DNA of 64,000 nt from Sneathiellales bacterium (GTDB taxonomy: Bacteria; Pseudomonadota; Alphaproteobacteria; JANQFL01). How positions within the stretch are numbered: position 1 is the first letter of the stretch; the number at the start of each line of letters is the position of its first letter. The translations under genes and the position numbers were made by a program. Below are positions 34,925-43,532 of the stretch, piece after piece. The notes beneath the pieces were generated by a model. The model was not told where the DNA came from. It ran no database searches and saw only the letters and a list, made by a program, of their open reading frames with translations. The stretch covers positions 1 through 64,000 of the forward strand of contig JANQFL010000113.1 of assembly GCA_028277845.1 (NCBI GenBank). Reading direction: 5' to 3'.

Positions 34925-35275
34925 ATGAAATACATCGCTCTTATCTATTCGAACGAGGCCGACGAGCCGAAACCAGGCACGGAAGAGTTCGGCCAGTACA
35001 TGCAGGACTACCAGAACGTGTCGGCAAAATTTAACGAAGACAGCGTCATGCTGGGCGGGGAGGCCTTGGAAGTCGTCTCCACGGCCACGACGGTGCGTGT
35101 CCGCAACGGCAAGACCGAAACCATGGACGGCCCGTTCGCCGAGACCAAGGAACAGTTGGGCGGCTTTTACCTGTTCGAATGCGCCAACCTGGACGAGGCG
35201 ATCAAGTACGCCGGCATGATTCCGACGGCCAAGCACGGCTGCGTCGAAGTCCGGCCGATCATGATCTTCGACTGA
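34925..35275 (+). CDS. YCII/DGPF-domain protein paired with an ECF sigma factor
   Basis: 116 residues of the YCII-like family with the hallmark MDGPFAETKEQLGGFYLFEC (about residues 63-82). Ligand-pocket His/Asp residues of this small dimeric alpha/beta barrel occur at the C-terminus (AKHGCVEVRPI). It lies 28 bases before the sigma-factor gene. YCII/DGPF genes are the standard neighbours and targets of ECF42-type sigma factors. ATG 34925 is chosen on conservation (MKYIALIYSNE is the usual opening); the frame extends 15 codons upstream. Confidence 0.85.
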   Translation: MKYIALIYSNEADEPKPGTEEFGQYMQDYQNVSAKFNEDSVMLGGEALEVVSTATTVRVRNGKTETMDGPFAETKEQLGGFYLFECANLDEAIKYAGMIPTAKHGCVEVRPIMIFD

Positions 35276-35303
35276 CCGGCCCGGTCGAGCACGCAGCGGA
35301 TCA

Positions 35304-36545
35304 ATGACGCCCCCGGCCCCCGCCGCCGCCATCGAGGCGGCCGTGCGCGAGGAATGGGGGCGTCTGTTGTCCGCCCTGATCGCCCACCTCGGCGATTTCC
35401 AGCTCGCCGAGGACTGCCTGCAGGACGCATTGGAATCGGCGCTGGTCCATTGGCAGCGCAACGGACTGCCGCAGAACAGGCGGGCGTGGCTGTTGCAGAC
35501 GGCGCGGCGCAAGGCCATCGACCGGATCCGCCGCGACATCAATTTCCGTAAGAAGCAGGCCGAATACGGCCAGTTGATCGAACTCGACAATGCCGAGCAG
35601 GACGGCGACCCCAACAGCATTCCGGACGAACGGCTGCGCCTGATCTTCACCTGCTGCCACCCGGCCATTGACGAAAAGATCCGCGTCGCGCTGACGCTGC
35701 ACACGATGGGCGGTCTGACGACCAGGGAAATCGCCCGCGCGTTCCTGGTCAGCGAGGACGCCATGGCGCAGCGCCTGGCCCGCGCCAAACGCAAGATCAA
35801 GAAGGCCCTGATCCCTTATGAAGTTCCCGACGACGACGCCTGGCCCGAACGGCTGGAGTCGGTGCTGCAGGTTCTTTATTTCATTTTCAACGAGGGTTAC
35901 GCCGCCACCGCCGGCGACGTTCAGGTCCGCACCGATCTGTGTGACGAGGCCATTCACCTGACGCGTGTCGTCCAGGCTCTGCGTCCGGAGGAACCGGAAA
36001 TCGCCGGTCTGCTCGCGCTGATGCTGCTACACGATTCGCGCCGCTCCGCCCGATCGGACGGCGACGGCCCCATCATTCTGCTCGACCGGCAGGACCGGTC
36101 CATGTGGGACCACGACAAGATCGCCGAAGGCATCGCGCTGATCGAACGGACCCTGGCCAAAGGTCGCCCAGGACCCTACCAGATCCAGGCCGCCATCAGC
36201 GCGGTACATGCGGAGGCCGGACGCTTCGGCGACACCGACTGGCGCCAGATCGCGTTGCTCTATGATGCCCTCTACAAGCTGCAACCCAACCCGGTGGTGG
36301 CGCTGAACCGACTTGTGGCCGTGTCGTACGCGGACGGGCCACACGGCGCACTGCCGGAACTGGAATCCCTGCAAGACGCCTTGCAGAACTACCAACCCTA
36401 TTACGTCACCAAGGCGGATCTGCTGCGCCGCGCCGGCCGGACCGGCGATGCCCAGGCGGCCTATGGCCGGGCCATCGAACTGACGAGCCACCCCAAGGAA
36501 AAAGCGTTTCTGCAATCCCGCCTGGACAATCTGCCGGAAAACTGA
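35304..36545 (+). CDS. ECF sigma factor with long C-terminal helical extension (ECF42 type)
   Basis: 413 residues, about double a plain ECF sigma factor. Sigma region 2 lies at about 10-80 (HLGDFQLAEDCLQDALESAL, NRRAWLLQTARRKAIDRIRR) and region 4 at about 110-175 (GGLTTREIARAFLVSEDAMAQRL). A helical, TPR-like extension of about 200 residues follows (YFIFNEGYAATAGD, YQIQAAISAVHAEA, VALNRLVAVSYADGP). There is no anti-sigma gene next door. In ECF41/ECF42 groups the C-terminal extension takes over that control. It pairs with the upstream YCII gene. Confidence 0.9.
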   Translation: MTPPAPAAAIEAAVREEWGRLLSALIAHLGDFQLAEDCLQDALESALVHWQRNGLPQNRRAWLLQTARRKAIDRIRRDINFRKKQAEYGQLIELDNAEQDGDPNSIPDERLRLIFTCCHPAIDEKIRVALTLHTMGGLTTREIARAFLVSEDAMAQRLARAKRKIKKALIPYEVPDDDAWPERLESVLQVLYFIFNEGYAATAGDVQVRTDLCDEAIHLTRVVQALRPEEPEIAGLLALMLLHDSRRSARSDGDGPIILLDRQDRSMWDHDKIAEGIALIERTLAKGRPGPYQIQAAISAVHAEAGRFGDTDWRQIALLYDALYKLQPNPVVALNRLVAVSYADGPHGALPELESLQDALQNYQPYYVTKADLLRRAGRTGDAQAAYGRAIELTSHPKEKAFLQSRLDNLPEN

Positions 36546-36548
36546 CCG

Positions 36549-37049
36549 TTAGTCCTTGGCCTTGACGGTCTTGCGGATCATCGCCGCCGCCGTTTCGAAC
36601 TGGCGTGTGGCGCTGACGGATATCCAACGGGATACCGGCCATTTGCCCGCCCACGGAAACACGCCGACCGTCAACAGATCGTCATCGTTCAAGTCCGCGA
36701 TCAGAGCTCGCAACCGGCTCACGCCATCGTCCAGTTGCGCGCGGACAGCGGCCAAAGTTTGACCCCCGCCCTCCGATACGATGTCGGCGTTGAGGCGCGG
36801 CGTTTCATTCCACTTGTAGCCTTGTTTCGGCGTCACCGGGGTTTCACCCCTGCGGCCGGCGTCGATCCAGCGCATGACGGCTTCCAGCCACCACACCCGC
36901 ACCGCCAGCATGCCCGCCACGGTCCAGTCTGTGCCGATGCACAGTCGCGTCCCATCGTCCGGCAACAGGGTTTCCATCTGCGCCGTCAGTTTGTCGTACG
37001 CCTTGTCGAGTTGACTTGTCAGTTCGGAGCGGGTTTTGGGAATCGGCAT
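36549..37049 (-). CDS. ClbS/DfsB family four-helix-bundle protein (DinB-like)
   Basis: 166 residues. It opens MPIPKTRSELTSQLDKAYDKL, typical of the ClbS/DfsB (DUF1706) family, with WTVAGMLAVRVWWLEAVMRW and a C-terminal FPWAGKWPVSRWISVSATRQ segment. ClbS is a self-resistance hydrolase for colibactin's cyclopropane in some enterobacteria; most relatives have no known role. Here no toxin cluster is nearby, so a general DinB-like thiol or stress role is equally possible. It is convergent with the sigma-factor gene (3 bases apart). Confidence 0.75.
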   Translation of the reverse strand: MPIPKTRSELTSQLDKAYDKLTAQMETLLPDDGTRLCIGTDWTVAGMLAVRVWWLEAVMRWIDAGRRGETPVTPKQGYKWNETPRLNADIVSEGGGQTLAAVRAQLDDGVSRLRALIADLNDDDLLTVGVFPWAGKWPVSRWISVSATRQFETAAAMIRKTVKAKD

Positions 37050-37195
37050 GAACCGGTTTTACGGCACGCCGTGAAACCAGGACAATGGCAATTCGCCGGG
37101 TGCGGCAAACCGTCTCCCTCTGTACTCTGACCGGAAAGGCTGTATAAGCACGATGACGCTGCGTCAACTGGCGCGGCGCAAGCACGAGGAGTTCC

Positions 37196-39466
37196 ATGGC
37201 GGACAACGACCTGAAGAGTTTGGCCCTGCGCTATCACCGCGTTCCGCAACCGGGCAAGCTGTCCATTGCGCCCACCAAGCCGCTCGGCAACCAGCACGAC
37301 CTGTCGCTGGCCTATTCGCCCGGCGTCGCCGCGGCCTGCGAGGCGATCGCCGAGGACCCGTCCGAGGCCGCCAACCTGACGGCGCGGCAGAACCTGGTGG
37401 CCGTGATCTCCAACGGCACGGCGGTGCTCGGCCTCGGCGCCATCGGGCCGCTGGCCGCCAAGCCGGTGATGGAAGGCAAGGCGGTCCTGTTCAAGAAATT
37501 CGCCGGTATCGACGTGTTCGATATCGAACTGGACGAGACCGACCCGGAGAAACTGGTCGACATCGTCGCCGCCCTCGAACCGACCTTCGGCGCCATCAAC
37601 CTGGAGGACATCAAGGCGCCGGAATGCTTCATCGTCGAGCAGCAGTGCCGCGAACGCATGAACATTCCGGTCTTTCACGACGACCAGCACGGCACGGCCA
37701 TCGTCGCCGGCGCGGCGTTCCTGAACGGGCTGCGAGTGATCGGCAAGGACCCATCGGAGATCAAGCTGGTCTCCACGGGCGGCGGCTCGGCCGGGATCGC
37801 CTGCCTCAACCTGCTGGTGTCGCTGGGCGTCAAGCGGGAAAACATCTGGCTGGTGGATCATGTCGGCGTCATCCACGAAGGCCGCGACGAGGAGATGAAC
37901 CCGCACAAGGCGGCCTATGCCCAGGCCACCGACGCCCGCACCCTGGACGACGTCATCGGCGATGCCGACGTGTTCCTCGGCCTGTCGGCGGGCGGCATTC
38001 TCAAGCCGGACATGGTCAAGCGCATGGCGGCACGGCCGCTGATCCTTGCCCTGGCCAACCCGACGCCGGAAATCGACCCGGCCGACGCCAAGGCCGCCAA
38101 TCCGGACGCCGTCATCGCCACCGGCCGGTCGGACTATCCCAACCAGGTCAACAACGTGCTGTGCTTCCCGTTCATCTTCCGCGGTGCGTTGGACGTGGGC
38201 GCCACCACCATCAACGAGGAGATGAAGCTGGCCGCGGTCCGCGCCATCGCCGACCTGGCCAAGGCGGAAAGCTGGGAGGTGGTGGCCAAGGCCTATCGCG
38301 GCGAGGAGTTGCGTTTCGGTCCCGACTATCTCATCCCCAAGCCGTTCGACGGCCGTTTGATCGAGGAAGTTGCGCCTGCGGTGGCCCAGGCCGCCATGGA
38401 CAGCGGCGTCGCCACCAAGCCGATCGACGACATGGCCGCCTACAAGGAACGGCTCAACGCGTTCATCTGGCGCTCGGGCCTGCTGATGAAACCGGTGTTC
38501 GACCGGGCCCGCGCCGGCCGCAAGCGCCTGGTCTTCGCCGAGGGCGAGGACGAACGGGTGTTGCGCGCCGTGCAGGTGGTGGTCGACGAAGGTCTGGCCG
38601 AACCGATTTTGGTCGGCCGCCCCGAAGTGGTCGCCCACAACATCGACAAGCTGGGCCTGCGCATCGAACTGGACAAACACTTCAGCCTGACCAACCCGGA
38701 AAGCGATCCGCGTTACCAGGACTATTGGCGGGGCTATCACGGCCTGATGGAACGGCACGGCGTCTCGCCCGACCTGGCCCGCACCATCATCCGCACCAAT
38801 ACGACGGTCATCGCCTCGATGATGGTGCACCGGGAGGAAGCGGACGCCATGATCTGCGGCACCTACGGCCACTACGCCTGGCATCTGCGCCACGTGCTGG
38901 ACGTCATCGGCAAGGCCAAGGGCGTGCGCGACGTTTCGGCGCTGGGCTGCCTGATCGTCAACAAGGGCACGTTCTTCATGTGCGACACCCAGGTGACCCA
39001 TGACCCGTCGCTGGACGAAGTCGTCGAAACCACCATCATGGCCGCCGACGCGGTGCGGCGCTTCGGCATCGAGCCCAAGGTGGCGCTGGTGTCCCATTCC
39101 AACTTCGGCAACGCCGACACGCCGACCGCCCGCAAGATGCGCGAGGCCCGTCAAATCCTGACCGAGCGCGACCTGGACTTCGAGGTGGAGGGCGAAATGC
39201 ACGTGGACGCCGCGCTGGACCCGGTGGTCCGCGAGCGCGTCTTCCCCAACGCGAAGATGGCGGGCGCCGCCAACCTGCTGGTGTTCCCCAACCTGGAAGC
39301 CGCCAACAGTTCGTTCAACCTGTTGAAGGTAGCGGGCGATGGACTGCCCATCGGCCCCATCCTGGTCGGCGCGGCCAAGCCGGTGCACATCGTCACGCCG
39401 TCGATCACCGCCCGCGGCCTCGTCAATATGAGCGCCCTCGCCGTGGTCGACGCCCACTCGCGCTGA
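37196..39466 (+). CDS. maeB: NADP-dependent malic enzyme with phosphotransacetylase-like C-terminus
   Basis: 756 residues, the two-domain MaeB architecture. N-terminal malic domain: [15 protein letters not shown] and the [13 protein letters not shown] block with [11 protein letters not shown] (metal and substrate residues) near residue 160. The NAD(P) domain has [15 protein letters not shown]. From about residue 430 a phosphotransacetylase-like domain runs ([36 protein letters not shown]) that is regulatory rather than catalytic in this family. It makes pyruvate and NADPH from malate. GAGGAG sits 4 bases before ATG 37196. It is a single-gene unit, and useful for carbon entering as oxaloacetate from LigK. 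Confidence 0.95.
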   Translation: MADNDLKSLALRYHRVPQPGKLSIAPTKPLGNQHDLSLAYSPGVAAACEAIAEDPSEAANLTARQNLVAVISNGTAVLGLGAIGPLAAKPVMEGKAVLFKKFAGIDVFDIELDETDPEKLVDIVAALEPTFGAINLEDIKAPECFIVEQQCRERMNIPVFHDDQHGTAIVAGAAFLNGLRVIGKDPSEIKLVSTGGGSAGIACLNLLVSLGVKRENIWLVDHVGVIHEGRDEEMNPHKAAYAQATDARTLDDVIGDADVFLGLSAGGILKPDMVKRMAARPLILALANPTPEIDPADAKAANPDAVIATGRSDYPNQVNNVLCFPFIFRGALDVGATTINEEMKLAAVRAIADLAKAESWEVVAKAYRGEELRFGPDYLIPKPFDGRLIEEVAPAVAQAAMDSGVATKPIDDMAAYKERLNAFIWRSGLLMKPVFDRARAGRKRLVFAEGEDERVLRAVQVVVDEGLAEPILVGRPEVVAHNIDKLGLRIELDKHFSLTNPESDPRYQDYWRGYHGLMERHGVSPDLARTIIRTNTTVIASMMVHREEADAMICGTYGHYAWHLRHVLDVIGKAKGVRDVSALGCLIVNKGTFFMCDTQVTHDPSLDEVVETTIMAADAVRRFGIEPKVALVSHSNFGNADTPTARKMREARQILTERDLDFEVEGEMHVDAALDPVVRERVFPNAKMAGAANLLVFPNLEAANSSFNLLKVAGDGLPIGPILVGAAKPVHIVTPSITARGLVNMSALAVVDAHSR

Positions 39467-39471
39467 GACGC

Positions 39472-40557
39472 CTATTCGCCGGGCAGGCCGATGGCGTCAG
39501 ACGGGTCGGCGAACAGATCCGTCAGTTCGGGCCAGGCATCCAGACAGGCCTGCGTCTGGGCGAAGGCCTCGGGCCGCAGCCGGCCGCGGTCCCATAGCTT
39601 GACCCCGTCGATGTCGACGGAGTGGTCCAGCAGCATGATGCAAACCTCGCCGGGCGCGTAGGCGCCGCAGGTGTGCAGATGCAGAAAGCGCGGATTGGTG
39701 AACACGGTGTTGGACCAGCGGTCCGGATCCTTGGCCGCGTCCATGGTGTAGGCGCAGCCGGGATGCATGCCGGCGTGCCAGGAATGCACCACGGTGCGGT
39801 CGATGCCGAACAGGCCGGCGACATGGTTGTAATGATCGTCGACCTTGGCGACCATGTCGGTGTCGCCGGTGAACCGGACGATCCGCCCGTTCGCGACGTC
39901 CGCCATCACCGGCCGCTCCAGCGCCACCGAGGGCGGGTCGTAGACCTTGGACCCGGTCGGCGTCAGAAAACGCGCGACGGTGACGCGACCGGAAAATCCC
40001 GACGCGTCCATGGGCTGCGGCACGCCCAACGGAAACCGCACGACCGAGACGTCACCCGCGTTCTCCCGGGTCTTGTCGGTGATCTCGCCGGAATACTCGG
40101 TGCCCAGCGGGCAGGTGATGGTGATGCGCGCGGCGCTCAACAGGACGTCGTTGATGGCTTCCTTCAGGGCGTAGGTGGCGCGGAAGTCGGTCCGGCCGTA
40201 GCGTGATGCCAGCATGGCCGCGTCCCGGGCATAGACCATGACCGATTTTTTCCCGGGAACCGGCGCCGCGAACCGGTCCTGATCACCGATGCGGGCGAAG
40301 AAGATGGTGCAGTCGTGCTCGGCGATGGCCTGCAACACGCGCTGCTCCTTGGTGTTGCCCGGCGCGCCGACTCTGAGCATGGTCGGCACGAGTCCCATCC
40401 GCGCCGCTTCCTTACCCACGGCTTCAGCGACATCGGTATCGTACCAGCCGAGCACGGGGTCTTCGTGGACGATCAGCAGCCGGTCCGACGGCGTCAGCGC
40501 GGCGCAGTTGACCAGCAGGTTATGGGCCCCCGCCGACAGGTCGTCCGCGTATGTCAC
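39472..40557 (-). CDS. Metalloenzyme of the M29/NicX-like fold; possible ring-cleaving dioxygenase
   Basis: 361 residues, related to the aminopeptidase-T-like family that also contains NicX (2,5-dihydroxypyridine 5,6-dioxygenase). Candidate metal ligands cluster in the C-terminal half: H261 and H265 (HSWHAGMHPG), H293/H295 (FLHLHTCG) and H312 with D315 (LDHSVDIDG). The protein lacks the longer catalytic Glu/His set of true M29 peptidases as far as I can see. The start overlaps the XRE regulator stop by 4 bases, and a 2OG-type oxygenase gene precedes both. That favours a catabolic oxygenase role, but a peptidase cannot be excluded. Confidence 0.6.
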   Translation of the reverse strand: MTYADDLSAGAHNLLVNCAALTPSDRLLIVHEDPVLGWYDTDVAEAVGKEAARMGLVPTMLRVGAPGNTKEQRVLQAIAEHDCTIFFARIGDQDRFAAPVPGKKSVMVYARDAAMLASRYGRTDFRATYALKEAINDVLLSAARITITCPLGTEYSGEITDKTRENAGDVSVVRFPLGVPQPMDASGFSGRVTVARFLTPTGSKVYDPPSVALERPVMADVANGRIVRFTGDTDMVAKVDDHYNHVAGLFGIDRTVVHSWHAGMHPGCAYTMDAAKDPDRWSNTVFTNPRFLHLHTCGAYAPGEVCIMLLDHSVDIDGVKLWDRGRLRPEAFAQTQACLDAWPELTDLFADPSDAIGLPGE

Positions 40558-41153
40558 CGGCGCCGCTCCGCCTGAACCGTGAGGAAGGTGAAGGTCGGCG
40601 TCACCACCCGGCGGAAGCCGTGGCTCAATTCGGCATCGACGCTCAAACTGTCGCCGGGATTGAGGGTGATATCCGTCCGGCCATAGCGGTAGATCGCCTC
40701 GCCGTCCACCGCGTAGACGAAGACCACGCCGTGGCCGATATAGGTGGGTGGCTTGGCCTCCTGCTGCACCAGCGTGACCATGCGGGCCTCGAACTGCAGA
40801 TCGCGCCGGGCATGAAAGGCGAGATTGATGAATTCGTGGCTATGCTCGCCGACGATGCGGGTCGACTTGAGCCCCTCGCCCTTTTTGACATGGGTGTAAT
40901 CGGTCAGGTCCGAAGCCGTTTCCTTGAACAGGCTGACCAGCGGCACGTCCAGGGCCTTGCTGAGCGCATTCAACGTGGCGATGGAGGGCGACACCTGGCC
41001 GTTCTCGATGCGGCTGATCATGGCCGCCGACACTTCCGACTGGGCCGCCAACTGCCGGGCCGACAGGCCGCGGTCCTCGCGCAAATCACGCAGGGCCGCG
41101 CCGATGGCGAGATCGGTGCCGTTGTTTACCGCTTGTTTCGCCTTAGCGGGCAT
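40554..41153 (-). CDS. XRE-family regulator with C-terminal cupin domain
   Basis: 199 residues. A Cro/CI-type helix-turn-helix covers about residues 18-72 (LREDRGLSARQLAAQSEVSA, then ISRIENGQVSPSIATLNALS). A cupin small-molecule-binding barrel lies at about 120-195 (GHGVVFVYAVDGEAIYRYG, LNPGDSLSVDAELSHGFRRV). This two-domain form controls small catabolic operons such as those for putrescine or amino acids, with the substrate bound in the cupin. It sits between the oxygenase gene (11-base overlap) and the NicX-like gene (4-base overlap) and so regulates its own operon, possibly at the palindrome 42163-42176. Confidence 0.87.
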   Translation of the reverse strand: MPAKAKQAVNNGTDLAIGAALRDLREDRGLSARQLAAQSEVSAAMISRIENGQVSPSIATLNALSKALDVPLVSLFKETASDLTDYTHVKKGEGLKSTRIVGEHSHEFINLAFHARRDLQFEARMVTLVQQEAKPPTYIGHGVVFVYAVDGEAIYRYGRTDITLNPGDSLSVDAELSHGFRRVVTPTFTFLTVQAERRR

Positions 41154-42123
41154 CGCCGGCCGCCTTACGGTAGGAAAAGGCCTTCTCGAAGCGCCAAATC
41201 AGGTAGTCGCCACAGGTGATCGGCGCTTCCTCGGCGGCGAAGTCCGGGCCGAATACGTCGCGGGCATCGATCATCGTGTCCGGATCGGGATCGAACGCCA
41301 GAACGATGGACAGACGTTCCCGCCCCGACGCGTTGACCACCCGATGGGGCGTCGATTTGTAGGCGCCGTTGGTCCAGCGGGCCAGCAAATCACCCACATT
41401 GACGACCAGCGTACCGTCGATCGGCGGTGCCTGAATCCATTCGCCGTTGGCGTGCTGCACCTGCAGTCCGCCGACCGAGTCCTGGCACAGGACCGTCAGT
41501 ACGCCGAAATCCGTATGCGGACCGACGCCGAACTGATCCGTGCCCATGTCCTCGGGTTGCGCCGGATAATAGACATAAGATGCCCGGCTCAACGGCCGCG
41601 CGCAGGTCCGAAGAAAGAAGTCTTCGGGCAGACCGAGGCCGAGCGCGAAACCATGCATCAGATGCCGCGCCACGTCGTGCACATGGCGGTAATAGGTCAT
41701 GGCATGGGCGCGCAGGCCGGGCTGGAACGACGGCCAGCGGTTGGGGCCGGCGACCGGATGATCGTCGGGCGCGTGGCCGTCGGCGTCCTCATACCCCCAG
41801 ATAAAGCTTTCCTTGAAGTCGGCCTTGGCGTCGTCGTCCATCCTGGCGCCGCCTTGCCCCATCCAACCGCGATGCTTCGAGGTCACGGACACACGGTCCT
41901 TGTCGGCATCGGAATGTCGGAAAAATGCGAGCGCGGATTCGCGCGCCGAGTCGATGACCGCATCGGGAATGCCATGACCGCGGACGTATATGAAACCTAA
42001 ATTCTGGCTGGCTGTATGCAGGGCCCGCGCGACACTCACGGGGTCGCTTCCATCCCGCAACGGTGTCATATCGATCACCGGGATCGCTTCCGCATCCACC
42101 GCTTTGGCTTGCGTGTACGCCAT
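41143..42123 (-). CDS. 2-oxoglutarate/Fe(II)-dependent dioxygenase, isopenicillin N synthase family
   Basis: 326 residues. The DIOX_N domain is at about 12-130 (IPVIDMTPLRDGSDPVSVAR, then NLGFIYVRGHGIPD). The jelly-roll core carries the Fe(II) facial triad H203-x-D205 (VGPHTDFGVLTVL) and H260 (STPHRVVN), and the 2-oxoglutarate arginine in RERLSIVLAF (R270). Bacterial relatives oxidise many small molecules; it is not a penicillin enzyme by context. It is the first gene of an operon with the XRE regulator and NicX-like enzyme. A TTG three bases upstream has better spacing to GGAG and may be the true start. Confidence 0.87.
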   Translation of the reverse strand: MAYTQAKAVDAEAIPVIDMTPLRDGSDPVSVARALHTASQNLGFIYVRGHGIPDAVIDSARESALAFFRHSDADKDRVSVTSKHRGWMGQGGARMDDDAKADFKESFIWGYEDADGHAPDDHPVAGPNRWPSFQPGLRAHAMTYYRHVHDVARHLMHGFALGLGLPEDFFLRTCARPLSRASYVYYPAQPEDMGTDQFGVGPHTDFGVLTVLCQDSVGGLQVQHANGEWIQAPPIDGTLVVNVGDLLARWTNGAYKSTPHRVVNASGRERLSIVLAFDPDPDTMIDARDVFGPDFAAEEAPITCGDYLIWRFEKAFSYRKAAGDAR

Positions 42124-42162
42124 CAAGGCAAAGACTCCTATTTCCCCTTATGATGCATTCTA

Positions 42163-42176
42163 TGCAATTTATTGCA
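42163..42176. promoter_or_regulatory. Palindrome TGCAAT-TT-ATTGCA ahead of the oxygenase operon
   Basis: A 6-base inverted repeat with a 2-base spacer, 40-53 bases upstream of the oxygenase start in a short AT-rich stretch between it and the AhpD-like gene. The position suits an operator of the XRE-cupin regulator. Confidence 0.45.
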
Positions 42177-42189
42177 TTATAGTAATTGG

Positions 42190-42771
42190 TCAATCGGATT
42201 CTGTGTAGTACCCCACCACGTCACCGTCCGTCGTGACCCCCAACCCGTTGAGGCAACGGTTGGCGTAATTGAAGTAGCCGATGATCTGATTGGCCTCGAG
42301 AATCTCACCGTCATTCAAACCCGCAGCGAACAAAGCATCGACATCGGCCTTGATCATCTCCTGTGGCCGCAGTGTCAGTTTCTCGGCGTATTGCAGCAAG
42401 GCCAGTTCCCGGCCGTCGAAGGCATCCTCGGGCCGCTTGGACTGCAATGCCGCCTCGATCGCATCGGCCCGGTCGTCGTCGCCGATCAGGTGCCGGGCGT
42501 TGGCCCAGTGGTTGGCCAGCGAATAGGCGCAGTCGTTGAGGATCGAGACGTACGAACTGATGGTTTCCTGCAGCCAGAGCGGCAAGGTGTTGGCGGCATC
42601 ATGCAGCGCCGCGCGGTACAGCACCACATGGCCGCGCATGGTGCTGGGCCGCAGGGAATGCACCCGCATGACGTTGTCCACCGTCCCGTGCGGCGTGCGC
42701 GCCAGGTCGAGAACCTCGGTCAACGTTTCGTCGGCGTCCTCGTCGGAAATCATCTTGATCCAGGCTGACAT
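42190..42771 (-). CDS. AhpD-like/carboxymuconolactone decarboxylase family protein
   Basis: 193 residues, all-helical, of the uncharacterised peroxidase-related branch of the AhpD/CMD fold. The active-site helix reads QETISSYVSILNDCAYSLAN followed by H. This keeps the C-x3-x-x-H form (C then H six residues on) but with a single cysteine rather than the CxxC of AhpD. Such proteins may act as peroxidases with a partner thiol or as decarboxylases. AGGAG lies 8 bases before ATG 42771. It lies 10 bases after the ABC permease on the same strand and so may be the last gene of that operon. Confidence 0.78.
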   Translation of the reverse strand: MSAWIKMISDEDADETLTEVLDLARTPHGTVDNVMRVHSLRPSTMRGHVVLYRAALHDAANTLPLWLQETISSYVSILNDCAYSLANHWANARHLIGDDDRADAIEAALQSKRPEDAFDGRELALLQYAEKLTLRPQEMIKADVDALFAAGLNDGEILEANQIIGYFNYANRCLNGLGVTTDGDVVGYYTESD

Positions 42772-42781
42772 GGCGGCGCTC

Positions 42782-43522
42782 CTATTGGTACTCGTTGGCC
42801 TGCATGCGCCGCTCCAGCCAGCGCACCATGGCCGATACGATCAGGATCAAGACCAGATACTCCAGCACCAGGATGGTGTAGATCTCGAGCGGCCGGTATT
42901 CGGTCACAACCAGTTCATTGGCCTTTCGTGTCAACTCCTGCATGCCGATGACCGATACCAGCGACGACATCTTCAACATGTAGACAAGCTGGTTGCCCAG
43001 CGCCGGCAGAATGCGCCGGATCGCCTGGGGCAGGATGACGAAGCGCATTGTGTCCGAGTAACTTAGCGCGATCGAATGGGCCGCTTCGTACTGTCCGCGG
43101 TTGATGGACTGGATGCCGGCCCGGAAGATTTCCGCCTCGAAGGCGCTGTCGGACAACGCCAGGGCAATCACACCCGCCCAGAACACGCTGATGGCCAGTC
43201 CGGTCATCTGCGGCATGCCGTAATAGACCCACAAAATCAAGACCAGGATCGGCACCGCACGTACGGCTTCCACGTACACCCGGTTCATGCTGCGGAGGGA
43301 TTTCTTGGAAGACAGCCCCGGCAGGGCGATGAGCAATCCGACGACGATGGAGATGGCGATGGCGGTGAACGACAGCAGGACCGTGTAATAAAGGCCGCTC
43401 AACAGGAACTGCAGATTGCTCAGGCCGGCCGGCGTCGCCGGATTGACCACGTACCAGCCCCAATTGGCCGAACAGCCGGACAGGATGAGGGCGGCGCACA
43501 GGCCGAAGAGGATTTTTCTCAT
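42782..43522 (-). CDS. Polar amino-acid ABC transporter permease
   Basis: 246 residues, HisM/GlnP family. About five membrane segments: FLLSGLYYTVLLSFTAIAIS, then AVPILVLILWVYYG, a third near FWAGVIALALSDSAF and a last at IYTILVLEYLVLILIVSAMV. The EAA-type loop contacting the ATPase is EAAHSIALSYSDTMRFVILP. The N-terminus (MRKILFGLCAALILSGCSAN) looks like a lipoprotein signal ahead of the normal permease start, which is unusual. Only one permease gene is present, so it probably works as a homodimer. It lies between the ATPase gene (10-base gap) and the AhpD-like gene. Confidence 0.87.
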   Translation of the reverse strand: MRKILFGLCAALILSGCSANWGWYVVNPATPAGLSNLQFLLSGLYYTVLLSFTAIAISIVVGLLIALPGLSSKKSLRSMNRVYVEAVRAVPILVLILWVYYGMPQMTGLAISVFWAGVIALALSDSAFEAEIFRAGIQSINRGQYEAAHSIALSYSDTMRFVILPQAIRRILPALGNQLVYMLKMSSLVSVIGMQELTRKANELVVTEYRPLEIYTILVLEYLVLILIVSAMVRWLERRMQANEYQ

Positions 43523-43532
43523 GGCCGGTCTC

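Noticed and set aside
36549-37049. Colibactin-type self-resistance function for the ClbS/DfsB-like protein
   Set aside because: No polyketide or peptide synthetase gene lies in the window; the family is widespread without such clusters.
37019-39457. 812-codon open frame opposite maeB
   Set aside because: Full-length antisense shadow of a well-recognised malic enzyme; composition rich in Gly/Arg/Asp/His, typical of such shadows.
41143-42123. Beta-lactam biosynthesis based on the isopenicillin N synthase family name
   Set aside because: No ACV synthetase or other beta-lactam genes are present; the family covers many unrelated 2-oxoglutarate oxygenases.
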